From positions 309 through 51,512 of the forward strand of contig QAXH01006102.1 in assembly GCA_004335635.1 (NCBI GenBank): a stretch of 51,204 nucleotides of DNA, in the 5' to 3' direction. This DNA comes from Chloromonas sp. AAM2 (lineage: Eukaryota > Chlorophyta > Chlorophyceae > Chlamydomonadales > Chlamydomonadaceae). The notes beneath the pieces are model-generated. The model made no database searches. It worked only from the letters and a program-made list of their open reading frames with translations, and was not told the origin of the DNA. Below are positions 11,268 to 23,346 of the stretch, piece by piece. A program made the position numbers and the translations under genes. Positions within the stretch are counted from its first letter, which is position 1. Each line of letters starts with the position of its first letter.

Positions 11268-13158
11268 TCTACGTGCCTGTCTGGGACAAGGCGGTCAGGG
11301 CACGCCTAGATGGAAATGGTGCTGGAGTAATCCGTTGTTGGCATTTGGTGGTCGTGAATACTATTGTCCATCTATGTGATGCTCTGGAGAGCACTCGTGC
11401 GATGAGTGCAGTGGGATGAGCGTTTCGACATGCAGCGTCAACAAGGCGTGACCACTATGCTGAGCAGCCGCAGGTGACACTGAATGGATGAGTGGTATTC
11501 GGGGCATGAGTGATACGCTTTCCAATGGCAAGAGCGTGCCAAAACGAGCGTCTGCAGACCGGCCTGTGTGTTGCTTTTCTGTGCACCACGGCTTTGTGCA
11601 CATGTCTGCGCCGTGCAGATGCCTGCACGTGTGCTTGAGCAAACCAGAGTCGGGCTGCAGTGATGGACAGACATGCTTATCGCCGCAGACTCAAACAGAC
11701 CATCACTTTTCATGCCACCTGGCTGTTTCATCCATATTGGAGGGCTCACAACAGCACATGTTTGAGACTGCTCGTGGGAAGCATGGTTGGCGTGCTGGTA
11801 TTGACATCTTCCAGTGATCAGCACAGCCAACGGGCTGTGTAGAACAAGGGATGATGCGACCATGAACAACGTAGGCCAATCAGGTGACGTCCTTTGATAT
11901 GACCCAGGTGCCTAGTACGTTCTGGTTCCGAACACGTATGTGTGCAGCAGGCAAGTATAGTGGCGGTCCCTTTATCCGACCAGATTTCACTCCACCATCC
12001 ACTTACTGGTTGACGTGCGTTTGCCACAAACAATCTATTCCGCTTTTGAGTTGCGCAATAACTTGGACATGGCCATGGAATTGACTTGACATGGACAATG
12101 ACTTGGACATGGCTTATTGCTATGGACACAATACTGGTAGTTAACAGAGAGGGGTGCAATTCCCCTCGCAGTTGAAAACCTTATAGGCTGATCTGATACT
12201 GAGCTGATTGAAAATAGGGCATGGCACTGTACTCAGACTTGAGCACAGGACAGCGTCCATTCATCTGAACTGCAGGTAATAAGTCATGTGTAGAGAACAC
12301 AACCCATTGAGCAGCTGGTTGCACTTGCCCCGTTTTGCTGTTTTGCCCGCTATCTTGGCCTGTGTGACTGTGAACATGACGATCCTGGACTGTATCAAGC
12401 AATGGGCTGGAAGTTGGGACTGTATAACACTCTCAAGAGTGCACAGATCCCCGCTCAGCTTATCACCATGTCGAGTGAGCGAGCTGTGATTATGTCCTAC
12501 TTCGTTTTACACGAGGGGAGGGTTTCCAGCCGGTCCAACCTACATGTAAAAGGGATTGAGACTCACCTGGATGGACAGGGCCGATGACGGGGTGATACCA
12601 AACTGGCGTAACGAGTGCACAGTGCCAGTGTTTGGGATTCAGACAAAAGGTAATCGCCAGATCGCAGAAATACAATGCCAAGATGCAGCGCAACAGCTGG
12701 GTTTTATTCATCTACTGGGCAACCTTCCGTCATCGGTTTTATTCACCTACTGAAAACCTTTCGTCATCTCCGATTTGTGCGGAGATTGGTTCAAGCAGCG
12801 TATCAAAAACAGCTTGAAGTACTGATTAACACTCCAATATATATCACACACGATGCATGCATGCATCATTGCATGCATTGACACTGGTGTACCAGGTGCT
12901 GGCCCAGAGACACACTGCCCCCATGAAAACTATTGCACCAGTCCAATACACATCCTTTACAGCGAGTTCTTACTGTTGAGTCCTTACTGTCTCCATGCCA
13001 CTGACTGACTGCGCCAGGGAAACTGTTTACAGGTGGCGAACTAGTTACCCGATTATGTACAAGGGTATAAATCAATCAAATAAGCGTTGGCATGGAGATG
13101 CTAAAGAAGGCCGCATGCCGTTTGCTACACTAGCCTCACTTGACCACCAACTTTGTAT
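11268..13158. other. Spacer downstream of AMBRA1-like gene, dispersed repeats
   Basis: No gene supported. It contains a repeat of about 230 bases (about 12005-12235) with copies at 41178-41365 and, in part, at 50955-50990. It also contains pieces (about 12600-12625 and 12790-12825) of a repeat also seen at 1694-1775, and a 16-base perfect palindrome of GCAT units (12852-12867). Confidence 0.55.
12005..12235 (+). repeat. Dispersed repeat copy A (GACTTGGACATGGCCATG family)
   Basis: Shares blocks in the same order with 41178-41365: GTTTGCCACAAACAAT, GACTTGGACATGGCCATG, CTATGGACACAA, GGTTAACAGA, GGGGTGCAAT and, at the end, GATACTG followed by CACTGTA. This copy carries an internal duplication of the GACTTGGACATGGC block. 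The tail block is also present at about 50955-50990. No coding capacity is seen. Confidence 0.75.
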
Positions 13159-14160
13159 CTACTGCAGTAGCAGCTTGCGCCCCGGTGTTCTAACAGGATC
13201 GTACTTGGGGCCCCTGCCTGAGTCCCACACGTCCGAACTGGCGGAAAGGAAGAAGTTGCTGAAGTGATGCCATCACGCGCAATGGCAGTCATGCCCGAAA
13301 ACTTGCGCACGAATGGCGTCCAGCAGTTGTGGTCCAGTCTCAATGTAGCACCAGTGATGATCACCACCAGCATCAGGTGCTTAGAAGTAGGAGGTTGCAT
13401 CAGCTGCGCAGCACAGAGGGGACAGAGGAAATCTTAATTTCAGGTGGCACAAGCTAGTCAAAACTGTAGTAGAACTTTTGGCTGGATCACCAAACAGCTG
13501 TTGCAACTGAAAAGCGCCGGATGCATGCGGTGAACAATGTTGCACAAACACAACACAGAAGGCAAAACCAACTTACGGTGAGCCTTCTTGCGGCCGCCGT
13601 GAGCTGTTTGTCCCGTGAGTCCACTGCAGCCAGGCACAATTGCTAACCGTGAGTATGGCAGTGACGTCATACGGTTGGATAGGGTTGGAATAGGGTTAGG
13701 GCTGAAGTCATGTGGGAGTTCACGCACACGCCGCCCGCAGTGAGAACTCACTGGCCAATATCACGGTTGATGCGCCCAGTCTCGTCTCCCTTGTTTGAGC
13801 TTTCAGACCCTGCCACGAAAATGCAGCGCGAATGTTAACCATTGACAGATGTGAACCAAGCGACCAAGCGACAGCAGTCCGTCCTCAATCGGACGCACCT
13901 GAGAGCGGAACTCCCTCCTGAGGTGGCTCTGGCACAGTGCTCTGGGGGTTTGTGACCTGCAATCAGGAATGTCGGGATTTTCATCATCGGAACAAATGCG
14001 GGCACCGGCGCCAAAAGTCACAAGCTCGTCAGATGCCTGATGGTACCTGTTCGTAGAAGGGCTCTTTTGCCGTGTCGTCATGCCATTTGGGGTCCTGCCT
14101 GTGCTCCCGCTCTACTTGCAGACCGGCGTCGCGTACTTGGTCGTGTTGCGTGTGCTCCAT
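13159..14160 (-). CDS. Unrecognised multi-exon gene with an apparent in-frame TGA (tentative)
   Basis: Not recognised. Five blocks can be phased on the minus strand: 14160-14047 (38 codons from ATG, ending KEPFYEQ), 13898-13865, 13809-13752 (ESSNKGDETGRINRDIG), 13623-13577 (HGLTGQTAHGGRKKAH) and 13379-13159. The last block reads GGDHHWCYIETGPQLLDAI and then, after a TGA at 13273-13275, NFFLSASSDVWDSGRGPKYD to a TAG at 13159. All outer junctions have GT and AG, and phases close if the second block ends at 13865 and the last begins after a weak TTCTAAG acceptor; both choices are uncertain. The TGA may mean recoding, an unspliced intron, a sequencing error or a pseudogene. The composition is hydrophilic, with no membrane segment. 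It lies head to head with the FMC1-like gene, 183 bases apart. Confidence 0.4.
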
Positions 14161-14343
14161 GATGTTTACTGTTGTGTAGCGAATCGTGGTGTAGAGTTCT
14201 TACCACACTTCAGCGGTCAGCAAATTAAATAGCCTTTCTGCCTTGAGTCACAGGGGGTTACGTCGGTTTCGCGTTGATCCCTTTCTTTCAGGAACCCTGA
14301 ACCGTAGAGCAGGCAGTAGTTGGAAGCAAAGCATGGCGTGAGA
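14161..14343. promoter_or_regulatory. Candidate bidirectional promoter
   Basis: Only 183 bases separate the two divergent start codons at 14160 (minus) and 14344 (plus). Both 5' UTRs and both promoters must fit here, so a shared promoter is inferred. I see no clear TATA box. Confidence 0.4.
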
Positions 14344-14910
14344 ATGGCACAGGGTCAAGCCAAATCCGTGTACCGCCTGACGCTGAAGACTGTTGCCAGA
14401 CACCTGCCTGGCGGCAAGCCCTACATCGCCAGTCTCTTCAGACGTCCAGCGGACCAGCAGCAGCAGCAGCAACAGCAGGAAAGGCTACAGCTTGCTAGTG
14501 ATTACTGTTTGTTGGTGAAGAACATCGCCAATCACAAGGTAAAGCCACAAAGCTGGTCTGGCCACTCTCGAGGGATGCTTTCGCATGATGATCCAATGTG
14601 CAAAATAAAATCCAGGGTGCATGTACTGCTTCCAGCATGTCGGCCTTCCTCACCCTGCTTTCACACTTCACCATGCAGCATGTAAGCTCACCTGATCTGC
14701 CAAGAGGTGAATTCAGTAAACCATGTGTTGTTGGCCAATTTGACGCTGTTTGCATGATAGGAACTGCTCAAGACGTACAATATAGGTTTGGATGACGACG
14801 AGCGGACCAAGAAGATGGTAGAGGCTGTGGCTCGCAGGGTGGGCTTTTCACTTCCATCAGCACAAGAACAGGAATCACGCGCCCAGGCGCCAGCACGGAA
14901 ACCTAGTTAG
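14344..14910 (+). CDS. FMC1: FMC1-like mitochondrial ATP synthase assembly factor
   Basis: Two exons, 14344-14538 and 14761-14910, with a phase-0 junction AAG|GTAAAG and a weak TGATAG acceptor, giving 114 residues. The sequence opens with QAKSVYRLTLKTVARHLPG, a LYR-like helix start, has a Gln7 run (about 41-47), then ASDYCLLVKNIANHKELL and ends with VARRVGFSLP. The family core, a Tyr-x-x-Leu-Leu segment in the middle and a Gly-hydrophobic-Leu-Pro close, matches FMC1 (human C7orf55), about 113 residues long. In yeast, Fmc1 supports assembly of the F1 sector of mitochondrial ATP synthase with the chaperone Atp12. A mitochondrial matrix location is inferred from the family. The poly-Gln insert is unusual and encoded by CAG/CAA repeats. 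ATG 14344 is the only in-frame methionine near the conserved start. Confidence 0.75.
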
Positions 14911-16385
14911 CATCGTAGTGGCAACTGCATGACTGCTGTTACTGCAACCGGTGGCTGCCCTGTTCCAGTCAACGATTTCTTGCTGAGTTGTCTGAGTGAA
15001 CACGTGGCGTGCTTTCGAGACGATCTGGCGTGTCCTCTCGGTGCCACGTGCACAGGAGGCGTCTGCATAAACTGAACTTTGCTTGACCGAAGGAGCAGAA
15101 CATCAAGCAAACGGAGTTCACAGCATGCATGGTGCCGTCGCAACAGTCTGCCGGGGAAAAGCAGAGCATCTGACACCAATTTTGTTTCTATTTGATAGAA
15201 TTCATTTTCTGTTTGTCTTGAATGCCACATTGTCTGCCAGCAGTGTTTAGACGGACATGCTACGTATGAGGATGTCATCTAGTCTGCGCGCAGCACATGC
15301 ATGCAAAGCTCGGACATGTAGTCAGGTTTGTCGTGTACATGAGCTGGCTTTCAGGTGCTTTTGATGTGATTGAACGTCATCTATTGGTGGGCCTGCAATT
15401 ATAACGTGGCCTGACTGATCATCATGCATGACACTAGGTGTGTGCCAACTGAATTGAACCAGGCAAAGCTCAAACGTAGATGCCAGTCGCTTGTGTGATT
15501 TGATTTGCATTCCGGTCTTCCTCTCTTGTTCATAGACAAGCCAAATGTACGGCATTGCAACGATCCAACTAGTTGCTGCCCATGTTCATGTCTTCTCGCC
15601 TGTAACATGAGTTGCCGAGTTCAGCCACTTGATTAAGCGCCATTGGCTTGAATGATCGCCTGTGGCGGCATCCACTGTTCAAAATTGAGTGGGTGGACAC
15701 TGTGACGAAGCCAAGCCCTTGGGTTGTGTTGGGTTGGGTTCAGACGACTTTGGAACGGCCAGTCAGTCTGCCAACATTTGATTGTTGGCTGCTTCTTGTG
15801 TCCGTGGGGTGGCGATCTTGGTCGAGACTCCATTGATTCAGACTAGGCTAGACTTCTCCTCAGTCAGCCGTCTCTGCCAAATGACGTGCTGTTGTTGTTG
15901 TTGACTGGAATTCATGTCTCACCATGAGCACTTGCAAGCACGTGCTTAACAGTGCTCAGTGTCGTAGTGTAGTCACTTACAAACGATGCTAAGAAGGTCT
16001 GAAACCTGCGGTAAAGCTAAATAGAAGCGTATCATGCAAAACGCCCAGGCATCGGCCCGTGTAAAACCAGACAGAGGAGGCATTCGCCAAGATCTCACAT
16101 AAAAATCGTGGTGTCTACTAAAGAGACACTTGAGCTGCTAGCATGATGCACATGGGCGACTGTTGGCTGCTCAAAGCCACAGCCTGGGCTCGCTCACTCT
16201 CTCCGCACACTCAGTTTGCTGGTTTACTCTGCGCGCAGAGAAACAGGATGCAGAGCTGAAGAAGTAGAAGCAAGGTGGTGCACAGCAAAGCAAGTTTGCA
16301 TATAAGCATGGTAGACACATTAGTACAAGGACACATTCTGGTGTGACACGGAGTTGGTGTGCTATGGATGTGGTCTGACGCGCTA
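14911..16385. other. Convergent spacer between FMC1-like and CP12 genes
   Basis: No gene supported. The 3' ends of two convergent genes face this interval, so both 3' UTRs should lie in it. It has a short TTG repeat (15891-15905). Short ORFs on both strands have no motif, and no tRNA-like or other structured RNA is apparent. Confidence 0.5.
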
Positions 16386-17362
16386 TTACATAGGCCTCTC
16401 ACCGTACACACGGCACTCGTCAGCTGATGGGTCACCCTCGCAGAACTGCTCAAGGGGGTCAGAGTTCTCCTTGCCTGCCCGCTTCTTGTCAGCCTGGGAG
16501 GCTGAGACCTCCTCAACCTGCACAGCACCAAACATATACAGGGGCCAAGCACGATGACCACAACATGACAGCCACTTGAATCAAAGCCTTCTGTGGTTGC
16601 AGGACAACGCTGATATTGAGTTTTTGAGAGCTGCGCATTACGATGCGCCGAGTAAGCGCGGGCTCCATCACCCGAGCAAGGAGTAGTTGATTGCAACACA
16701 GGCGGTCAAGTGTTGCTGTGCATTGTTCTGCTGATGGGGTGCTGAAGCCCCGCATTGAGGCATAAATATCGCCGAGTCAGCCAGGAGCGGGCCAATCGCT
16801 GAGCAAGCTCCCCAAGCCGCGCATTGGTACAACCAACGCGTATCTCTCCCAATGCAACAGCTGCTCAAGGCCAGGCTGCGCTGTTGCTGTGGCCCATCAA
16901 ACTCACGGTGTCCCAGGCAGCAGCGCACTCCTTGGTGTTTCCATCCTTGCACGCTTCCTCTGCCTCTGAGATGGCAGTCTCGACCACGCCCTTGGTGGCC
17001 TGCACATGCGGAAGATGTTGACTTTTGCTCAAGCTTTAAGTGGAAGGGTCAGGTTGAGTCGCGGCAGATGAGGGAACCTCGGACCCGCACAGGTTGCAAC
17101 ATTGCTCTTTGCAAGACGATACGTAGATAGCGTTGGTGTTGCACGAGCCATGTTTCGCCGATCCACGCGAGTTGAAGCCAATGGCCAGTTGGAAGCTTTG
17201 GAAGCCCCTGCACAGATCTCCCCTGAAACCTCAAAATCTTCTCACCTGCTCAGCGCGCATGATGACGATGGAGCGAGCAGCTGGGCGCACTGCCTGGCGA
17301 GCTGCTGGGCGAGCGGCAGAGCGCACGCTCAGGGTGGAGGGGCAACGCAGGGACAGAGACAT
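16386..17362 (-). CDS. CP12: CP12, redox-regulated Calvin-cycle linker protein, chloroplast
   Basis: Three exons, 17362-17246 (39 codons), 16999-16907 (31) and 16517-16386 (43 plus stop), all phase 0, giving 113 residues. Exon 1 is an Arg/Ala/Ser-rich transit peptide with few acidic residues. Exon 2 has the conserved core EEACKDG...KECAAAWDT, giving the first cysteine pair eight residues apart and the AWD motif. Exon 3 gives EEVSA and the C-terminal pair in FCEGDPSADECRVY, again eight residues apart. In the family, oxidised CP12 binds GAPDH and phosphoribulokinase in an inactive complex in the stroma, and thioredoxin reduction in light releases them. All four regulatory cysteines are present. 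The protein ends GERPM, three residues longer than the common ending. It faces away from the Nudix gene. Confidence 0.95.
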
Positions 17363-18299
17363 TTTCGCGAGCTGCTGTGTTGTCAAGTGAATGGTAGACG
17401 TCAAATGTGGGCGGATCCGTGAACCATGGCCTTATCCGCCGTTGGCAAACCGTTTCACACGTTTCTGCTATTGGTCATTGATTTAGTGGGTTGGTTGGTG
17501 CTGCAGTGTTTGTACGCATGTCAGGTGCTCGTGCAGTGTACAGGATTCACGGCATTGCGAATTCATGCGCTGCGAAGGTGATGTCAGCAGGCAAAGGGCC
17601 TTGCATGCAACCCAAGCACGTAGCTGGGCTGAATACACATCCAAAGGCTCGGAGCAATACAGTGACAACATTAGTTGGTCCCGACTTCACAATGTGAGTG
17701 ATGATCACGTGACGAGTGGTCAGAGCCGATACGAAATAACATACCCTCGTCTTCAACACCTGCAACAATACCACCCTGGTTATCCTCCTTAAGTTGGCTT
17801 TGGTGAAGGTGTGTTTGTTCGTGAGTGCAGAACAGTGTGACTGAGCCCTGGAAAGAGTGACTGAGCCCGAGAGGTCTTTGACATAAGGCAAGGCCACACC
17901 GTGGTACCAGCGTCGTGTAGATATACCTGTCAACTACACGCTGTCGTCACTACTACACGGTGTCGTTCTGATCGCATAGTTGTCGTTTCGCCTTCGTGCA
18001 ATTTCAAACAACATGCTAGCCAAGGGAGCGCTGAATCCTCAGCGGTTGCCAGCGAATAGCAAAACACTAATATCAATTTCAATAGCAAATGCTCATAGGC
18101 GTCAGGTGAGCGTCCGCTTTGATTGGTGTTGCCTGTGAAATGTGAGCGTGCCTGCACTCTGCTGAGATCATAACCTGGGTTAAAGTGCACGTAACGTGCC
18201 ATGCCATTTGCTGATGCATAGCCAGTGCTTCGTGCATGCGGCATTTGTGCCAATGTGCGTAGTTTGCTTTGAGCCAATGGTGTTTAACATGCCACGCCC
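17363..18299. promoter_or_regulatory. Divergent intergenic region between CP12 and Nudix genes
   Basis: The 937 bases between divergent start codons should hold the promoters of CP12 (leftward) and the Nudix gene (rightward). I see no gene, clear TATA box or long palindrome. If the Nudix gene has an upstream transit-peptide exon, it would lie at the right side. Confidence 0.4.
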
Positions 18300-20727
<2,428 letters not shown>

Positions 20728-20818
20728 GTGTGGACTTCTTACACAGGCTGACGCACTACAGGCGATCATCAAAGCCAATGTAAAGTGGGCTTCAGTGCCA
20801 AGGGTTCGGCCCCCATAT

Positions 20819-20868
20819 GCCGCGCATGGTATTCGGCTCTTGAGATGGGCAACTGCTTCTCACGCTGT
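20819..20868 (+). pseudogene. Diverged fragment of the AMBRA1-like exon 6
   Basis: About 50 bases match 9373-9421, the end of exon 6 of the AMBRA1-like gene, with roughly six substitutions and one inserted T that shifts the frame just before GAGATGGGCA. It is joined on its left to a dispersed repeat (TTCGGCCCCCATAT) that also occurs at 6680-6693. It is too short and frameshifted to be functional. Confidence 0.75.
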
Positions 20869-22156
20869 TTTGATCTGCACAATTCGTGCGGCTGCTGCTG
20901 GTCGAGAGAATCTCAGGAACCTTGTTGTCGTTGGTGCTGGAGACCAACAGTGAACCTGCCCTTCGCAAGTGGTAGTCGTGGCTTCACACCACACAAGCTG
21001 GTAGTCGTGGCATTTCTTGCACACATTATGTTATTACCCTCGCACTTGCGTCATAGCCAACTGGGAGCACTGCAGCCGGGCCTTCATGCTCAGGCATTGG
21101 AGCACAGGTTTGGTGGCCACCTCCAGTCAGTTTGTATGGCATGACACCAACGTGTCCGTTAAACAGGGGCTAAGAGAGAGTGACCAGCAAGATACTGATG
21201 GTATTGCCAAGTTGACATCCGGTAGCAGGGGTTCTGTGTGTGTGGCACTGGCGGGTTGAGACAAGCAATAAACAACAAGCCTTGAATGTTAAGCGTAAGG
21301 TGTTGGCTTGGCAAGCACAGCCAGAGAACTGCAAGGGAGATTAGCTCGCAATAGGGCGCAGGTGTTCTTTGCATTCATTGTCTCGCGTTGCCTTGCGCCG
21401 GCCGAACAGGCTACTGCTTTGACTGTGTCCTTGGCATGGCGTCCTTGGCCTTTGCCCATGTGGCATGAGGAATGCAGGGTGTTGCTCATTCGTTGCGTAT
21501 TCTTCCTCTAAGCGTTGCACTGATACCATAGGAGCTGCCTGCAGTTGGGTTCATTGCTGTCCAGGCTGTGGCCAGGAGCCGCATGGATGAGTCACTTGAT
21601 GATTCCCTGGAAGTGTGCAGCGTCCTCCAACCTGACAAGCTCAGTACTAGCTGTCCACTTACTTCTGTCCGCTTGTGGTGGCATTTCATTGTGGGACTTC
21701 TCCGAGATACTGTAAAAAAAAAGATGTTTGCCAGTTCTGGGCCAGTTTGAGTATTCTGCACTGGAACCGGTGTATTGCCATCTGTCCTGGATGATTTGGT
21801 ACACACTTTGCCCACCGTGTAGAGGAGTTGAATGAGTGTTGAACTTGCGCTGTGGTGACGTGCGTGTATGTGGTGACGTGCGTGTATGAGTCAATGTCAA
21901 GCGCCCCACTGAGGCCTATTACTGGTGCATGGTGGTAGACGGTGGTGACTACCATGCATACCTCTCACCACACGGATCTTACAAGTGAACAAGTAAACTG
22001 GGTGGCGGAATTACCAAAACATACCGAACAGAAAAGCACCGCGGCAACACAGCACAACCTGTCAACTGGTTGCATGTCATTGTGCTATGCTGCTTGACTA
22101 CGACATTGGCCATGTGCGAATGACACAAGCACACACACACATATACATGTTTTACT

Positions 22157-22226
22157 GACACACAATGGTTCCTGGCGGTAATACAGACCTATTCACACAA
22201 ACTGTCCCAAAACTGGCAAACTTTTT
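22157..22226 (+). repeat. Internal copy of the window-terminal repeat
   Basis: Same orientation as the left end, from GACACACAATGG through CTGTCCCAAAACTGGCAAAC to a T run. About four substitutions separate it from the terminal copies. A short CA tract (about 22129-22141) lies just upstream. Confidence 0.9.
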
Positions 22227-22671
22227 TCACAGTGTAAGAACCTAACCCGGCCATGGGTGCAAGGAAACAAAGCAGAATGGAGTCAAGGACCTCTTGACAC
22301 CCTTCTTACTGTCTTTAGGGCATGGCAAGCTGTTCCTCTTCAACCATATTGCCCGCTTACTTCTACACACAGGTGCAGGCTCATCAACAAGAACAGAGAA
22401 GTATCGCATGTCCCTCGTCTGGCCGTGCAAGCGTGAGCACATGAAACAAATACAAGCAACCAGCCACAAGCAGGGACCGACAAGGCCCTTGAGCTTGGAC
22501 GTGCTGTATTCGATCAGACTTGGTGAGTCATGCAACTGACAGAGGTGGCAGCTACTTCTTGAGCAGGCACGAACAGGCCAGTAGTGTATGACAACGTGTA
22601 AGAGAGCCATGCATCCATCAGCGCCTCCAGGCACAAATAGAAGAGACCCACTATGTCAAACGAAGCACATT

Positions 22672-22712
22672 GATTGACACACACACACGCGTGTATGTGC
22701 TGAGACACACCG
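22672..22712 (+). repeat. CA-linked repeat, copy 1
   Basis: TGATTGACACAC, about six CA units, then GCGTGTATGTGCTGAGACAC ACCGGTT. The same flanks occur at 29834-29906 around about 19 CA units. Confidence 0.85.
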
Positions 22713-23346
22713 GTTTCAACGAGGGGTCAACACTGGCATGAATAGCACCGGCCAGGTGTCCGTCTAGGTTGCGAGGAGGCCATCTACCATCCAAGAGCAA
22801 TGGCACTGACTGGCGAGCGTCGCGGTCTTAAAAGAGCATGGAACAGGTGACAGCTCGGACAAGAATGACGCATCAGTTATTATCGGTCGGTGACAGCTGG
22901 GCGGTGAATTGTTAACGGCATGTGCCCTTCATTCCATCCGATTCGATGTTAGTATCCTGGTACTGTGTGGCGGTCTATTCAGCCCGATGGCTACTTGCTC
23001 GGAATACGGCACTATGACTTGAGTCTGAAGGGGTGGGCGGTGCCCCTTGAGTGACGCCTTGCAGAGAGGTGAGGCTGCTTGGATTCTTATTCTGCACATG
23101 TATGTGATCGAGGGTTACATTTTAATGCACATCGTCACGTTTACACAGTGTATAGCACCGGAAGGTAGACATACAAGTGCAATGATGGCAAGCACGGGTA
23201 CCAAGGACTACGCAGTCATGGCAGCACCGGTACAGACTATGCACTACACGAGACTGGCTCTGCCTGAGTCAATGCCTGATGTGCTAGAGGCAACTGCAAG
23301 TTGTTCGCAGTTGTGGCCATGACAATGTGTGATTGAGCCATTGGCC

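Larger units (their letters stand above)
20728..23346. other. Repeat-rich spacer between Nudix and Vps62-like genes
   Basis: No complete gene supported. It holds a dispersed repeat at about 20750-20818 fused to a diverged AMBRA1-like exon fragment (20819-20868), the terminal-repeat core in inverted form (21726-21745), a third copy of the window-end repeat (22157-22226), and a CA-linked repeat (22672-22712). A stretch at about 21530-21710 on the plus strand (GFIAVQAVARSRMDESLDDS) looks mildly coding and follows an AG acceptor-like site, but I cannot attach it to a gene. Confidence 0.5.

Noticed and set aside
13680..13710. AGGGTT-like run as a telomere remnant
   Set aside because: Only two or three irregular units, inside the intron of the tentative unknown gene; too short to call.
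22242..22634. 130-codon minus-strand ORF
   Set aside because: Cys/His/Ser-rich without a motif, overlapping repeat copies, no splice partner.
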